Shown here piece after piece: positions 43,685 through 53,961 of a DNA stretch of 64,000 bases (position 1 is the stretch's first letter; each line of letters opens with the position of its first letter). This DNA is from Tateyamaria omphalii. Its GTDB lineage: Bacteria; Pseudomonadota; Alphaproteobacteria; Rhodobacterales; Rhodobacteraceae. A program made the translations under genes and the position numbers. Under the pieces are notes generated by a model. The model did not search any database. It was not told the origin of the DNA and was given only the letters and a program-made list of their open reading frames with translations. The stretch spans positions 439,477-503,476 of the forward strand of contig NZ_BMWT01000002.1 in assembly GCF_014651375.1 (NCBI RefSeq). The letters run 5' to 3'.

Positions 43685-45082
43685 CTACGCCAAAGATGGC
43701 AGCCACAGTACAATAGCCGGGAATGCGACCAACAACGCGATTGTAATGGCGTCAGCAATAAAGAAAGGCGTGACGCCCTTGAATACGTCCTGCACGCTCA
43801 GGTCATCCCGCACACCAGCCACGACAAAGCAGTTCAGGCCAATGGGGGGCGTGATCAAACAGAATTCGGCCATCTTGACCACCAGAATACCGAACCAGAT
43901 TGCACACATCGGTCCGGACATACCAAAGGTGCTGTCCTCTGCACTCACGAATTCACCACCGTTCAATGCCATCACCGCAGGATAGACGACGGGCAAAGTC
44001 AAAAGCAGCATTCCGATGGCGTCCATGAACATGCCCAGAACTGCATAGGCCAAAAGGATACAAACCAGAATCAGCATGGGCGACACGGTCAGCGACGTTA
44101 TCCAGTCCGAGAATGCCCCCGGCAGATCAGCGAAACCCAGGAAGCGAACGTAAATCAAAACGCCCCATATGATGGTGAAGATCATCACCGTCAGCTTGGC
44201 CGTCTCGATAAGTGCATCCTTCAATTCGCTCCAGCGCATGCCGCGATAGAGTGCCATCAAAAACACGATGAAGGCGCCAACCGCCCCACCTTCTGTTGGT
44301 GTGCCCCACGCATCTCCAAACGGGTTGTAAACAAAGAAGATGATGATCACGACAACAGCCACGATAGGCAGCGCAGGCGGCAGAGCCAGCAAGCGCTCCT
44401 TCCATGTGAAGCCGGACACAGGCGGCCCAACGGTTTTGAAAATGACCGCAATACCGATGATCAGAATGGCGTAGACAAAGGCGGAAAATGCGCCGGGGAT
44501 AAAACCGGCCAACAGCAGCTTGCCGACATCCTGCTCAACGATGATCGCGTAGATCACAAGGATAGCAGACGGCGGGATCAACGACGCCAGCGTGCCACCG
44601 GCCGCAACAACACCAGCCGCGAATTGCTTATTATATCCGATCTTGAGCATCTCAGGGATCGCTATGCGGGCAAACACGGCCGCCGTCGCAACCGAGGCTC
44701 CGGAGACAGCGGCAAAGCCCGCGGTCGAGAACACGGTAGACACGGCCAAGCCGCCGGGAACCCAGGCAATCCACTTCTTGGCGGCGTCGAAAAGGGCCGT
44801 GGTGAGTTTAGCGTAATACGCCAGATACCCGATCAGGATAAAAGTCGGGATCAAGCTCAGCGCATGTGCCGACACCTTGGAATGCGGCACTTGGCCAGCG
44901 ACCTTGACGCTGATTTCCAGCGCCTTTCCAAAGCGTTCCGGCGCGTAGTCAAAGCCGTTCCAGCGCAACCAGACAAGGCCGACAAAGCCCGCCAGACCAG
45001 CTGCAAACGCAACACGCATCCCCAGAAAGACAAGACAAAGCATACCGCCTGTGACCCACAGGCCAATTGTAATCGGGTCCAT
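43685..45082 (-). CDS. TRAP transporter large permease (DctM type)
   Basis: A 465-residue membrane protein with about 12 hydrophobic segments. Motifs such as FILIGYLAYYAKLT, FAAVSGASVATAAVFARIAIPEM and AAGGTLASLIPPSAILVIYAII are typical of DctM/SiaM-type large subunits. It uses a sodium or proton gradient to import an organic anion delivered by the binding protein. Its start overlaps the DctQ stop by one base (TGATG). The substrate is not readable from sequence. Confidence 0.92.
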   Translation of the reverse strand: MDPITIGLWVTGGMLCLVFLGMRVAFAAGLAGFVGLVWLRWNGFDYAPERFGKALEISVKVAGQVPHSKVSAHALSLIPTFILIGYLAYYAKLTTALFDAAKKWIAWVPGGLAVSTVFSTAGFAAVSGASVATAAVFARIAIPEMLKIGYNKQFAAGVVAAGGTLASLIPPSAILVIYAIIVEQDVGKLLLAGFIPGAFSAFVYAILIIGIAVIFKTVGPPVSGFTWKERLLALPPALPIVAVVVIIIFFVYNPFGDAWGTPTEGGAVGAFIVFLMALYRGMRWSELKDALIETAKLTVMIFTIIWGVLIYVRFLGFADLPGAFSDWITSLTVSPMLILVCILLAYAVLGMFMDAIGMLLLTLPVVYPAVMALNGGEFVSAEDSTFGMSGPMCAIWFGILVVKMAEFCLITPPIGLNCFVVAGVRDDLSVQDVFKGVTPFFIADAITIALLVAFPAIVLWLPSLA

Positions 45083-45711
45083 CAGTCTGCTCCGTCCAGG
45101 GCTTCAGCTTCCGCCCGCGCTTGCGCGGCAACACTCTGGATCAAGGGCACCGCGACTGGGCGCTCAAGGTTCAGCCAAAAGGCACGTGCATAGCCAACCG
45201 CTTGCAACACCAATCGAGCGCACAGCACCGCAAACGCAATAGGCACAATCAGTTTCGATGGCCAGATCGGCAACGAAATATCGATGGAGCTGTCGCGGCT
45301 GCAGAACGGGCGCGCGCAGTCAAAGGACCGGTCGAAATGGGCCCAAGCGCCCCACACCAGCGCAATCATGAGAACAAGGATCAGGAGGACCATGATCAAC
45401 TCAATCAACCACAGAAGGCGTCGCCGCATGGCTCCGATGATAATGTCCATGCGAATATGCCCGCCGTTTCGCTGGACGTAGGACACTCCCATGATTGCAA
45501 TCAGGGGCATCAGCATTTCGATCAGGTCGACATATCCCATCAGGGGGGCTTCGAAAAACTCCCGACCAGTGACCGAGTAGGCGGCAAGGAACATGAGGGA
45601 AAAAGCGGCCAGGCCGCTCAACAAGGCCATGACCCGCTCAATAGGTAACAGCGCTTTGTCCAAACGGCTGAGTACGCTGGAATCTTCCAGCACTGTGGAT
45701 GCACCTGCCAT
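45082..45711 (-). CDS. TRAP transporter small permease (DctQ type)
   Basis: A 209-residue four-helix protein with the DctQ pattern: LDKALLPIERVMALLSGLAA, FLAAYSVTGREFFEAPLMGY, GGHIRMDIIIGAMRRR and a C-terminal hydrophobic helix. It is longer than the classic 160-170 residues because of a periplasmic loop between helices 3 and 4 (SFDCARPFCSRDSSIDI). It partners the DctM and DctP proteins of this operon. Confidence 0.9.
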   Translation of the reverse strand: MAGASTVLEDSSVLSRLDKALLPIERVMALLSGLAAFSLMFLAAYSVTGREFFEAPLMGYVDLIEMLMPLIAIMGVSYVQRNGGHIRMDIIIGAMRRRLLWLIELIMVLLILVLMIALVWGAWAHFDRSFDCARPFCSRDSSIDISLPIWPSKLIVPIAFAVLCARLVLQAVGYARAFWLNLERPVAVPLIQSVAAQARAEAEALDGAD

Positions 45712-45736
45712 CCCTGCCCCCTGTTGTTATGTGCGA

Positions 45737-45760
45737 GAGGCGGGTCGCTTGACCCGCCTC
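45737..45760 (-). terminator. Intercistronic hairpin between TRAP binding-protein gene and permease genes
   Basis: A perfect 10-bp stem (GAGGCGGGTC/GACCCGCCTC) with a 4-nt loop lies in the 57-nt gap after dctP. There is no T-run. The likely role is to protect the upstream dctP transcript or partly stop transcription, giving more binding protein than permease. Confidence 0.65.
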
Positions 45761-45768
45761 TTCATGGC

Positions 45769-46785
45769 TTAGCTGCCACCTTTGGCGTCAGCGAGTGTCT
45801 TAACGACCAGGTCATACAGCTCTTGGCCCGGCAGGCCCTGCGCTTCCATGTCTGCGATCCACGCGTCACGGGCCGGATCCGCCGCAATCGACCGGAACTC
45901 GGCAATCACCGCTTCGTCGATTTCGACTTTCTGCACACCCTTTTCTTCCAGAACACTGTCCCAACGCTCAAGCAACTCGGCGTAGTTGGACAAATAGTGA
46001 TCAATCGCCTCGGAAACCGAGCTGTCGAGCGCGGCCTTGTGTTCGTCCGACAGGCTGTCATAGGCGTCGATGTTCACCACCACAGGGCAGTTCACGGTGC
46101 CGGGGTTCAGGTTGGCTGTCCACCAGTCCGCCTGGTTGATCGTGCCAAAGGACAGGTGCGCGTGCTGAGCGAATGCCACCGTGTCCACAACGCCGGATTC
46201 CATTGCCTGGTAAGCCTCGGTCGCTGTCACAGATGTCGGCACGCCGCCCACGCTTTCAAAGGCTTTGCCCAGACCGCCGGTCGCGCGCACCCGCATACCA
46301 TCGAAATCAGACAATGTCGTTTTGGGCTCGCCCGTCCCCACCAGATTGTATTGCGGCATCGGCGATGTCATCAGAAGACGCGCGTTCCACTGCTCCATCT
46401 CTTCCACGGCAGCAGGGTGTTGATAAACGGCGGTCGCGACAGCCACTTCCTGCTCCAGGTTTTCAACGCCAAGGAACGGCAATTCCAAAACGGTGATCAC
46501 GCGGTTCTTGTCACGGTGATAGCCTGCGCAGAACTGCGCCATCTCGAACGCGCCGATGGATATGCCATCAAGGTTTTCGCGGTTCTTGGACAAACCACCG
46601 TAGCTGATGTTCATGGTGAATTCGCCGTTTGTCTTTTCAGACACCAGCTCGGCCAGTTTTTCGACATGCTCGGTAAAGGCGCGACGCTTGCCCCAAACCG
46701 ATACGTTCCACTCTGTAGCGGCGGCTTCGAGCGCAAATGTACATGATACAGCGGCAACAATGCCGCCTACTGCGAATTTGTTCAT
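45769..46785 (-). CDS. TRAP transporter periplasmic substrate-binding protein (DctP type)
   Basis: A 338-residue protein with a signal peptide (VGGIVAAVSCTFALEAAATE, cleavage near residue 23-24). The DctP fold motifs are WGKRRAFTEHVEKLAELVSE, DGISIGAFEMAQFC, ELPFLGVENLEQEVA and MRVRATGGLGKAFESVGGVP, where the Arg of VRATGG normally pairs with a ligand carboxylate. It is the first gene of the leftward TRAP operon. Confidence 0.92.
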   Translation of the reverse strand: MNKFAVGGIVAAVSCTFALEAAATEWNVSVWGKRRAFTEHVEKLAELVSEKTNGEFTMNISYGGLSKNRENLDGISIGAFEMAQFCAGYHRDKNRVITVLELPFLGVENLEQEVAVATAVYQHPAAVEEMEQWNARLLMTSPMPQYNLVGTGEPKTTLSDFDGMRVRATGGLGKAFESVGGVPTSVTATEAYQAMESGVVDTVAFAQHAHLSFGTINQADWWTANLNPGTVNCPVVVNIDAYDSLSDEHKAALDSSVSEAIDHYLSNYAELLERWDSVLEEKGVQKVEIDEAVIAEFRSIAADPARDAWIADMEAQGLPGQELYDLVVKTLADAKGGS

Positions 46786-47222
46786 GATGTTTCTCCCTTG
46801 ATGCGGGACCTGACGGCCCGCTTAGCGTGGAAGCTAGCGTGGCGACCTCGCCATGCCAAGGGGCTGTAAACCGGCCACACGCCAGCTTGATTCTCAAACA
46901 CCGACCGTCGCTGCAATGCAGCAAGCACTTTATCGCAGCTTCTTAAGTGCGCGGTGCGAGTATGCAGGAGGCCGATCCTTGAAAGACATAAGCAAGGAAA
47001 GCCCGTAAATAATTGAAGTTTATAAGTTTTACCACTCACCCTAATCACAACACACGGCCCCGGGCTGACCCATACAACCAACGTCCCATTTATTTCCTTC
47101 TGCTCTGCATTGCGTATTATCAGCAATAGAGGGAGGAGGCCGCACGCACGGTCACGTTGCCATCGAAGATGGCGCGGGAATTTTGCGTACCTCCGACAAA
47201 GACAGGACGACCCGGAGGAACC
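46786..47222. other. Divergent intergenic region, TRAP operon / acetyl-CoA synthetase
   Basis: About 437 nt between the leftward dctP and rightward acsA starts. It includes a GCGGG/CCCGC imperfect hairpin near 46803-46823 on the dctP side and the strong AGGAGG-type site just before acsA. AT-rich patches near 46980-47050 and 47090-47125 could hold promoters, but no convincing -35/-10 pair was found. No gene seen. Confidence 0.55.
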
Positions 47223-49175
47223 ATGCCCGACACAAAAACACACGCGCCGCATCCCGATCTGGCCGCCAACGCGCACGTAGACGCAGCGCGCTATGACGAG
47301 ATGTATGCCGCATCCATCAGCGATCCGGCGGCTTTTTGGGGTGAACATGGAAAACGGGTGGACTGGATGACACCTTACACTCAGGTCAAGGACGTATCCT
47401 ATGACTTCGGGAACGTGTCGATCAATTGGTATGCTGACGGGACGCTGAATGTCTCCGCCAACTGCATCGACCGGCACCTTGCAACACGGGGCAATCAGAC
47501 GGCGATCATTTGGGAACCCGACGATCCGAATGATGCGGCTAAACACATCACCTATGCCGAATTGCACGCTGAAACGTGCAAGATGGCCAACGTGCTGAAA
47601 GGGCTTGGCGTCAAGAAGGGCGACCGGGTGGTGATCTACATGCCGATGATCCCCGAGGCCGCCTATGCCATGCTCGCTTGCGCACGTATCGGCGCCATCC
47701 ATTCCATCGTGTTTGCGGGATTCTCACCTGACGCGCTGGCGGCCCGGGTCTCCGGTTGCGATGCCAAGGTGGTCATCACCGCCGACGGGGCGCCGCGCGG
47801 CGGGCGCGTGACCAACCTGAAAGACAACGTCAATCAAGCGCTGATCAATGTGATCAATGACACCAAGTGCCTGGTGGTGCAGCGCACGAGCCAGCAAGTT
47901 GCATGGCGCGACGGGCTGGATCATTGGCTGCACGAAGAGGCAGCAAACGTCTCGGCAGATTGTCCGCCGGAGGAGATGGGCGCTGAGGACCCGCTGTTCA
48001 TTCTCTACACCTCGGGCTCGACCGGGCAGCCCAAGGGCGTTGTCCATACAACAGGCGGTTATCTGGTCTACGCCTCCCTGACACACGAGATTACCTTCGA
48101 CTACAAGGACGGTGAAATCTACTGGTGCACGGCGGATGTGGGTTGGGTGACGGGCCACAGCTATATCGTCTATGGTCCTCTGGCGAACGGCGCCACAACC
48201 CTGATGTTCGAAGGCGTACCCACCTACCCTGACGCCAGCCGCTTCTGGCAGGTCTGCGACAAGCACAAGGTGGCACAGTTCTACACCGCTCCAACCGCCA
48301 TTCGCGCCCTTATGGGCCAAGGCAATGACTACGTGACCAAATGCGATCTGAGCAGCCTTCGAATACTGGGTACGGTTGGCGAACCAATCAATCCCGAAGC
48401 GTGGAACTGGTATAATGAAGTGGTCGGCGGCGGACGTTGCCCTATCGTGGACACTTGGTGGCAGACCGAAACGGGTGGCCACCTCATGACGCCTCTGCCC
48501 GGCGCCCATGCGACCAAACCAGGCGCAGCGATGAAACCGTTCTTCGGGATCAAGCCCTTGGTTCTTGAACCTACCTCAGGCGATATCATCGAAGGCGATG
48601 GCGTCGAGGGAGTGCTTGTGATCGCCGACAGTTGGCCGGGTCAGATGCGCACGGTCTGGGGAGACCATGACCGGTTCGAGAAAACCTATTTCTCCGACTA
48701 CAAAGGCTATTACTTCACAGGCGACGGATGCCGTCGAGACGAAGACGGTGATTACTGGATCACCGGCCGCGTCGACGACGTGATCAACGTGTCAGGTCAC
48801 CGTATGGGCACAGCCGAAGTGGAGAGCGCGCTGGTGGCTCATGCCAAGGTGGCTGAGGCAGCCGTGGTCGGCTACCCCCATGACATCAAGGGTCAGGGCA
48901 TCTATTGCTATGTGACCTTGATGAACAACGAGGAACCGACCGAAGAGTTGCGCAAAGAGCTGCGCACATGGGTTCGGTCGGAAATTGGGCCCATCGCATC
49001 CCCAGACCTCATCCAATGGGCGCCCGGACTGCCAAAAACACGTTCAGGCAAGATCATGCGCCGCATCCTCCGCAAGATTGCGGAGGACGATTTTGGTGCA
49101 TTGGGCGACACATCGACCCTCGCCGATCCGTCGGTGGTTGAGGACCTGATCGAAAACAGAATGAACAAAGGTTAA
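47223..49175 (+). CDS. acsA: Acetyl-CoA synthetase (AMP-forming)
   Basis: A 650-residue enzyme of the typical Acs length, converting acetate, ATP and CoA to acetyl-CoA. The start is ATG 47223, with GGAGGAA directly upstream. Motifs: [40 protein letters not shown] (P-loop), [27 protein letters not shown] (hinge) and [11 protein letters not shown] with the lysine that is acetylated in regulated Acs enzymes. A terminator-like hairpin follows the stop. Confidence 0.96.
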   Translation: MPDTKTHAPHPDLAANAHVDAARYDEMYAASISDPAAFWGEHGKRVDWMTPYTQVKDVSYDFGNVSINWYADGTLNVSANCIDRHLATRGNQTAIIWEPDDPNDAAKHITYAELHAETCKMANVLKGLGVKKGDRVVIYMPMIPEAAYAMLACARIGAIHSIVFAGFSPDALAARVSGCDAKVVITADGAPRGGRVTNLKDNVNQALINVINDTKCLVVQRTSQQVAWRDGLDHWLHEEAANVSADCPPEEMGAEDPLFILYTSGSTGQPKGVVHTTGGYLVYASLTHEITFDYKDGEIYWCTADVGWVTGHSYIVYGPLANGATTLMFEGVPTYPDASRFWQVCDKHKVAQFYTAPTAIRALMGQGNDYVTKCDLSSLRILGTVGEPINPEAWNWYNEVVGGGRCPIVDTWWQTETGGHLMTPLPGAHATKPGAAMKPFFGIKPLVLEPTSGDIIEGDGVEGVLVIADSWPGQMRTVWGDHDRFEKTYFSDYKGYYFTGDGCRRDEDGDYWITGRVDDVINVSGHRMGTAEVESALVAHAKVAEAAVVGYPHDIKGQGIYCYVTLMNNEEPTEELRKELRTWVRSEIGPIASPDLIQWAPGLPKTRSGKIMRRILRKIAEDDFGALGDTSTLADPSVVEDLIENRMNKG

Positions 49176-49182
49176 CGCACAC

Positions 49183-49203
49183 GGGGCCGCTTCATGCAGC
49201 CCC
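49183..49203 (+). terminator. Terminator-like hairpin after acsA
   Basis: GGGGC(C)GC pairs with GC(A)GCCCC around a TTCAT loop: seven pairs with one mismatch, starting 8 nt after the acsA stop. The downstream tract is CTCTC rather than poly-T, so termination may need Rho. Confidence 0.5.
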
Positions 49204-49287
49204 TCTCAACTTGCTGATCACGCAAAGTTACTTGCATTTTACGCCAAACCACTGGCTTGCTGAAACAAATGCAGCCACACTGGCACC

Positions 49288-50295
49288 ATGACTGCAGCGC
49301 AAGAAACCTACTACAAGATCGCCCGGACAACCGAGCAGCTGTGCGGGCTGCTACAGGTGGACCCGGTCGCCGTGATGCGGCGCATGCGGTTTCCAGCGGA
49401 TTTTCTGCATAACGAGGGGCGCGGTGTATCTGCGGCAGATTACTTTGCGGGATGGAATGCAATCATTGCGGAAGCTGACCGCGAAGACACCCCGCTCATG
49501 CTCGGTCGTGCCTATGCGCGCGGGCCGTTCAACCCGGCCTTCTTTGCCTTCACGTGCAGCCCCAACGTCGCCGTTGGATTGGAACGGTTGTCGCTGTTCA
49601 AACCCCTCACCGGTCCACTTGTTCTCAGGCTGAAGCGGACGCCATCGCAGGCCCTTGAGATTCACAAGTCCTCGAACCAGCCCACCCTGCCCCTGCCCGC
49701 GACCTTTGCAGCAACGGAACTGGTCTTTCTGACCGAGGCCATGCGCGCCTGCACGGGTCATCATGTGGTCCCGCAGGCCGCTCGCCTACCAGAACGGCTG
49801 GCCTGCCATGACGCATTGGAAGAGTTCATAGGTATTCCCATCGAAACTGGTGGGGCGAACAAGATGATCCTCGCGCCGGATGATGCAGACCGCAAGTTGC
49901 TGTCAGCAGATCCAGCGCAATGGGCGCAGCTTGAACCCGCGTTCAAACGCCAGATGCAATTGCAGACCTCGGAACAAGCGATAACAGCGCGTTTGCGCGC
50001 AACACTGGCGGAAATGCTGCCCGCTGGCGAAGCCACCATCGACGCGGCAGCGCGACGCATGCGGTTGAGCACCCGTAGCCTGCAAAGGCATCTGCGCGAC
50101 GAAGGCACGCGATTTCAAAAGGTCCTCGACACCACACGCGCAGATCTGGCGCGCGATTACCTGACCTCAACCGAATTGAACGTGGCCGAAATCAGTTACT
50201 TGCTGGCCTATCGCGACCCGAACTCCTTCTACCGCGCCTTCAACACATGGACAGGCCAAACACCGCAATCCGTACGCGCCGCTGCCAACAGCTAG
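49288..50295 (+). CDS. AraC family transcriptional regulator
   Basis: A 335-residue protein with an N-terminal OruR/ArgR-type arabinose-binding-like domain (about 20-200) and a C-terminal double HTH: TIDAAARRMRLSTRSLQRHL (first HTH), ARDYLTSTELNVAEISYLLA and YRDPNSFYRAFNTWTGQTP (second HTH). Its stop overlaps the convergent FAD monooxygenase gene by 4 nt. It may control that three-gene leftward operon or acsA; neither is shown by sequence. Confidence 0.9.
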   Translation: MTAAQETYYKIARTTEQLCGLLQVDPVAVMRRMRFPADFLHNEGRGVSAADYFAGWNAIIAEADREDTPLMLGRAYARGPFNPAFFAFTCSPNVAVGLERLSLFKPLTGPLVLRLKRTPSQALEIHKSSNQPTLPLPATFAATELVFLTEAMRACTGHHVVPQAARLPERLACHDALEEFIGIPIETGGANKMILAPDDADRKLLSADPAQWAQLEPAFKRQMQLQTSEQAITARLRATLAEMLPAGEATIDAAARRMRLSTRSLQRHLRDEGTRFQKVLDTTRADLARDYLTSTELNVAEISYLLAYRDPNSFYRAFNTWTGQTPQSVRAAANS

Positions 50296-51467
50296 ACCGC
50301 CTGCGTTGCATCATACCGATACACCCAGTCCTGGCGCGCATGTATCAGTCCTGGCGCGATGCGTGCGCCAAGTGCCATTGGTCCGTAGAATCCAATACTG
50401 CCCAGCGGAGTAGCTTTGTGGAACATGCGTGCATTGGCGGCTGATCCGGTCTGGATACGTGCGGTTCGCTCAATACGCAGGTCAAAATAGCGCTGCAATC
50501 CGTCCCCAATCGATGCAGTATCTTCCAACACTGCCGCAAGCGTCCACGCATCCTCGAACGCCTGCACCGCTCCCTGCGCCATGGAGGGCAACATTGGATG
50601 GGCAGCGTCACCTAAGAGGGTAACCTTCCCTTCGTGCCAGCGGGGCAATGGCGTCCGATCAAACAAGGCCCAGCGGTTCAAGACAGGTGCTTTTGCAATC
50701 AGCCCCAAAACAATTGGATGCCAACCATCAAAAACCGCCATTGCATCATCCCGACTGCCTTCGATCCGCCAGCCTTCAGGCGCCGGTTCAGGTTGTTCAA
50801 CCATGCCCACAAAGTTGGCCAGAGTACCGGCGCGCAACCGCGTGGTAACGGCGTGGCGTTTGTCACCCGCCCAGACGCAGGCGGTTGGTGATGGTGGTAG
50901 CTCCAACGCATCAACGGGCACCACAGCGCGCCAAGCAATATTACCGGTGTATCGTGGCTTGTCGGGACCAAGCATTTGCTCACGGATAACCGAATGCAGT
51001 CCGTCAGCCCCAACAACAAGATCACCCGAGGCGCGGCTGCCGTCATTGAAAACAACAGCGCCTTCCGGATCATATCCCGAAACGCCCAGGCCAGTCTGCA
51101 CAGCGTCCGGTGACAGTTCATTCAAACGCGCCGCCAACGCATCCACCAAATCGGCGCGGTGGATATGTATGTATGGCGCACCCCAACGCTGCGCCGCGTA
51201 TCCTTTCATCGGCAAAGAAAACACCTGACGGCCTGATACACCCAAACGCATCTCGATCGCTTCGGGCTCAAAGAGTGTCTGTGCCAGATGTTCTGACACG
51301 CCCAGCGCCTCAAGCACATGCCACCCGTTGGGCGAAATCTGCAGCCCGGCACCAATTTCGGTGAGCGCCGGGGCCTGCTCGAACACCGACACGTCCCATC
51401 CCCGCAAACGGAGGGCAATTGCTGCGGACAGGCCGCCTATACCGCCACCAACGATCAATGCCTTCAT
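50292..51467 (-). CDS. FAD-dependent monooxygenase (aromatic hydroxylase, salicylate hydroxylase-like)
   Basis: A 391-residue flavoprotein monooxygenase. Motifs: LIVGGGIGGLSAAIALRLRG (FAD ADP site), DLVVGADGLHSVIRE (DG motif for NAD(P)H) and VTLLGDAAHPMLPSMAQGA (GD motif). Length and motifs match class A single-component enzymes such as salicylate or 6-hydroxynicotinate hydroxylases. Its start overlaps the upstream CoA-transferase stop by 4 nt. Together with its neighbours it suggests oxidation of an aromatic or heterocyclic acid; the substrate is unknown. Confidence 0.9.
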   Translation of the reverse strand: MKALIVGGGIGGLSAAIALRLRGWDVSVFEQAPALTEIGAGLQISPNGWHVLEALGVSEHLAQTLFEPEAIEMRLGVSGRQVFSLPMKGYAAQRWGAPYIHIHRADLVDALAARLNELSPDAVQTGLGVSGYDPEGAVVFNDGSRASGDLVVGADGLHSVIREQMLGPDKPRYTGNIAWRAVVPVDALELPPSPTACVWAGDKRHAVTTRLRAGTLANFVGMVEQPEPAPEGWRIEGSRDDAMAVFDGWHPIVLGLIAKAPVLNRWALFDRTPLPRWHEGKVTLLGDAAHPMLPSMAQGAVQAFEDAWTLAAVLEDTASIGDGLQRYFDLRIERTARIQTGSAANARMFHKATPLGSIGFYGPMALGARIAPGLIHARQDWVYRYDATQAV

Positions 51468-52582
51468 GTCAGCACTCCGTCCGTCCGCAGCGCATCAATA
51501 CTGGTCCGATCGTAACCAAGCTCGGACAACACCGTCTCAGCATCCTGCCCGGGTGCCGTCGACGGCCTTGGATGGCGCGGTGGAGTGTCGCTCAGACGAG
51601 GCGCGGGTGCGGCTTGCCAAACGTCGCCAACGGACACGTACGTATGGCGGCCCGCCATTTGCGGGTCATGCCGCGCCTCCTCCATCGACAGGACGGGTGC
51701 AACGCAAGCGTCAGTCCCTGCAAAGACATCAGCCCATTCATCGCGCGAGCGCTTTGCAAACAAGGAAGAGAACGTGTCGGTCAATGCTGGCCATCCGCTT
51801 CGATCATTCTGATTGGGCAGTCTGGCCGGGTTCAGTTCCAGCCCCGCAAGCAAGGCAGCATAAAACTGCGGCTCCAAAGCAGCGACGGCGACGTCACGCC
51901 CGTCAGCACAGCGGTAGCAGCGATAGAATGGCGCGCCACCATCCAACCAGTTTTGCCCGGGCTGATCCGTCCAAAACCCGTTGGCCATAAAGCCATGCAG
52001 CAACCCCATCATTGCTGGCACGCCATCAACCATCGCCGCGTCAACCACTTGACCCTTTCCCGTCCTGCCCCGTGCGATGACGGCAGAAAGAATCCCGAAC
52101 ACCAAAAACATGGCACCGCCACCATAGTCCGCAATCAGGTTCAATGGCGGGCGCGGTGGTGCATCAGCTGTCGCCATCAGGCTGAGCACCCCCGTTTGCG
52201 CCAGATAGGTCAGGTCGTGCCCGGCTGACTGCGCCAGTGGGCCGTCCTGCCCCCATCCGGTCATGCGACCATAGATCAGCCTGTCCGGAGCGTCGTCCGG
52301 CCCCAAACCAAGACGCTCCATCACGCCCGGGCGAAAGCCTTCGATCAGAATATCAGCTTTTGCAAGCAAGTCGCACGCAACACCTCGGCCCTTGTCGGAT
52401 TTCAAATTCAACGCAATCGACCGCTTGTTGCGCCGGTTTACATCGCATGGGTCCGCAGGACCGGAGGCCCGATCAACCACCACAACATCCGCGCCCATAT
52501 CCGCCAGAAGCTGCCCCGCCAAAGGCGCCGGGCCAAGCCCGGCAAACTCGATCACTTTCAACCCGTGCAGCGGTCCTGTCAT
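51464..52582 (-). CDS. Family III CoA transferase (CaiB/BaiF, AMACR-like)
   Basis: A 372-residue protein: GLKVIEFAGLGPAPLAGQLL at the N-terminus, DVVVVDRASG, KSIALNL-type stretch (NKRSIALNLKSDKG) and LDGGAPFYRCYRCADGRDVA, which closely matches alpha-methylacyl-CoA racemase subgroup members. It could racemise a branched acyl-CoA or move CoA between acids. It overlaps both neighbours by 4 nt. Confidence 0.9.
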   Translation of the reverse strand: MTGPLHGLKVIEFAGLGPAPLAGQLLADMGADVVVVDRASGPADPCDVNRRNKRSIALNLKSDKGRGVACDLLAKADILIEGFRPGVMERLGLGPDDAPDRLIYGRMTGWGQDGPLAQSAGHDLTYLAQTGVLSLMATADAPPRPPLNLIADYGGGAMFLVFGILSAVIARGRTGKGQVVDAAMVDGVPAMMGLLHGFMANGFWTDQPGQNWLDGGAPFYRCYRCADGRDVAVAALEPQFYAALLAGLELNPARLPNQNDRSGWPALTDTFSSLFAKRSRDEWADVFAGTDACVAPVLSMEEARHDPQMAGRHTYVSVGDVWQAAPAPRLSDTPPRHPRPSTAPGQDAETVLSELGYDRTSIDALRTDGVLT

Positions 52583-53817
52583 CCACGGGCCTCAATCGTG
52601 CCATCTGCAACCCAACCGTCGAAGATCGCCAGCGCTGCATCCACAAATGCATCATCATTGATGTGAGCGGCGATCTCGGTGAAGCCCAGCGGCTCAGTGA
52701 TCACAGCGCGCATTTCGTCACAAAAAGCGGCCAACCCCTCGGGATCATGCGCGGGTTGGCCCGGGCGATCCCATTCCTCGATCCCGCCGGATGGAAGGAT
52801 CACATGCGCGGGGGTGTCGTTGGCCTTAAGCCGCTTGGCAATCTCTCGTGCGGTCGCCCGCCGTTCTTCTGTGTTGAAGGCGGAGCATTTGATCAATCGG
52901 TTGTGTGCGTGGAACGGCCGGTCGCGATACTGCTCCGGGATCTCCTGCCAGCCCGCAAAGTCAATCAGGTCAAGACAACCCGGTGCAACGATACGCGGAA
53001 TGCCCGCACGCCCAGCATTCAGCATGCGATCTTCACCTCCATTCACCACGGACCCCGCCATCAGATTGCCAAGCTCAGACAAGGCGAAATCCATGACGCA
53101 CACGAAACCACCCTCGCGGGCAATGCTTTCAAACGCCATGCCGCCCATGCCAGTGGCATGAAAGATCGCAACCTCGCACCCCCGCGCCTCCAGCTCTGGC
53201 TTCAGGCGCTTCATGTAGCGCAGACAAGATGAGCCAAGGGAGGTCATGCCAACCATCGGACGGTCCGCAGTTGGTGGCTCAACTGCCCGCGCAGCGCCCA
53301 GAACAGCCCCTGCCGCCTGGCTAAGCGACGCCTTGCAGACCGAGTTCAGACCATAAAGTCCGCCCGCCCAGAGGATCATCTGAATGTCTGCCGACAACCG
53401 ATCTGTTGGAATGACAGGCGAAAAGCTGACTGTGGAGACCACATATTTGGGCACCCCCAATGGCAACGCCTGACAAACATCCAGCGCCACATCCGTGCCC
53501 ATGGAGCCGCCCAAAATGACCACACCGTCAAACCGCCCCTGATCCAGCAAGGATCGCGCCAATGCGCTCGCCCCACGTGCCATGATCTGCATGGCCGTGT
53601 TTTCATCGCCGCTGTCGATCACCGCTTGAATGGTCGTGCCTGCCGCCTCTGCTACGTCGGATTTCGAGACATCGACCGGCTGCACGGGATCACCCAGAAC
53701 AGAGATGTCCATCGCCAACACGCCACCGCCCATGGCCGTGATACGTTCGGCCATATAGGCCAATTCATCATTCTTAGTGTCGTATGTCCCGACAACCAAA
53801 ATGGTTTTGTCCGCCAT
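52579..53817 (-). CDS. Tm-1-like ATP-binding protein (UPF0261 family)
   Basis: A 412-residue protein from ATG 53817, with AAGGGA upstream; an earlier GTG/ATG-type start would add an unconserved leader. Family motifs: TILVVGTYDTKNDELAYMAE, FDGVVILGGSMGTDVALDV, MTSLGSSCLRYMKRLKPELE and IFHATGMGGMAFESIAREGG. The Tm-1 fold binds ATP, but the metabolic role is not settled. Its usual partner, a TIM-barrel phosphoenolpyruvate-hydrolase-like protein, is absent; a CoA transferase follows instead. Confidence 0.9.
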   Translation of the reverse strand: MADKTILVVGTYDTKNDELAYMAERITAMGGGVLAMDISVLGDPVQPVDVSKSDVAEAAGTTIQAVIDSGDENTAMQIMARGASALARSLLDQGRFDGVVILGGSMGTDVALDVCQALPLGVPKYVVSTVSFSPVIPTDRLSADIQMILWAGGLYGLNSVCKASLSQAAGAVLGAARAVEPPTADRPMVGMTSLGSSCLRYMKRLKPELEARGCEVAIFHATGMGGMAFESIAREGGFVCVMDFALSELGNLMAGSVVNGGEDRMLNAGRAGIPRIVAPGCLDLIDFAGWQEIPEQYRDRPFHAHNRLIKCSAFNTEERRATAREIAKRLKANDTPAHVILPSGGIEEWDRPGQPAHDPEGLAAFCDEMRAVITEPLGFTEIAAHINDDAFVDAALAIFDGWVADGTIEARG

Positions 53818-53961
53818 GCGAGCATTCCCTTGCCATGCTAGGACATGCAATCACAGGCGATCAAACAGGGAAACCGCAAAAGCGCCACGACACATGCATT
53901 GGCAAGTGCTCATCACAACAGCAACTGTTTGATGGATGAATACGTGACCGTCAGCGTGACA

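Noticed and set aside
43628-45193. 521-codon plus-strand open frame
   Set aside because: It is antisense to the TRAP permease genes, is very rich in His, Arg, Gln and Asp, and shows no domain.
46979-47011. TTGAAA and TAAATA as a sigma-70 promoter for acsA
   Set aside because: The spacer is 21 nt, too long for a normal promoter.
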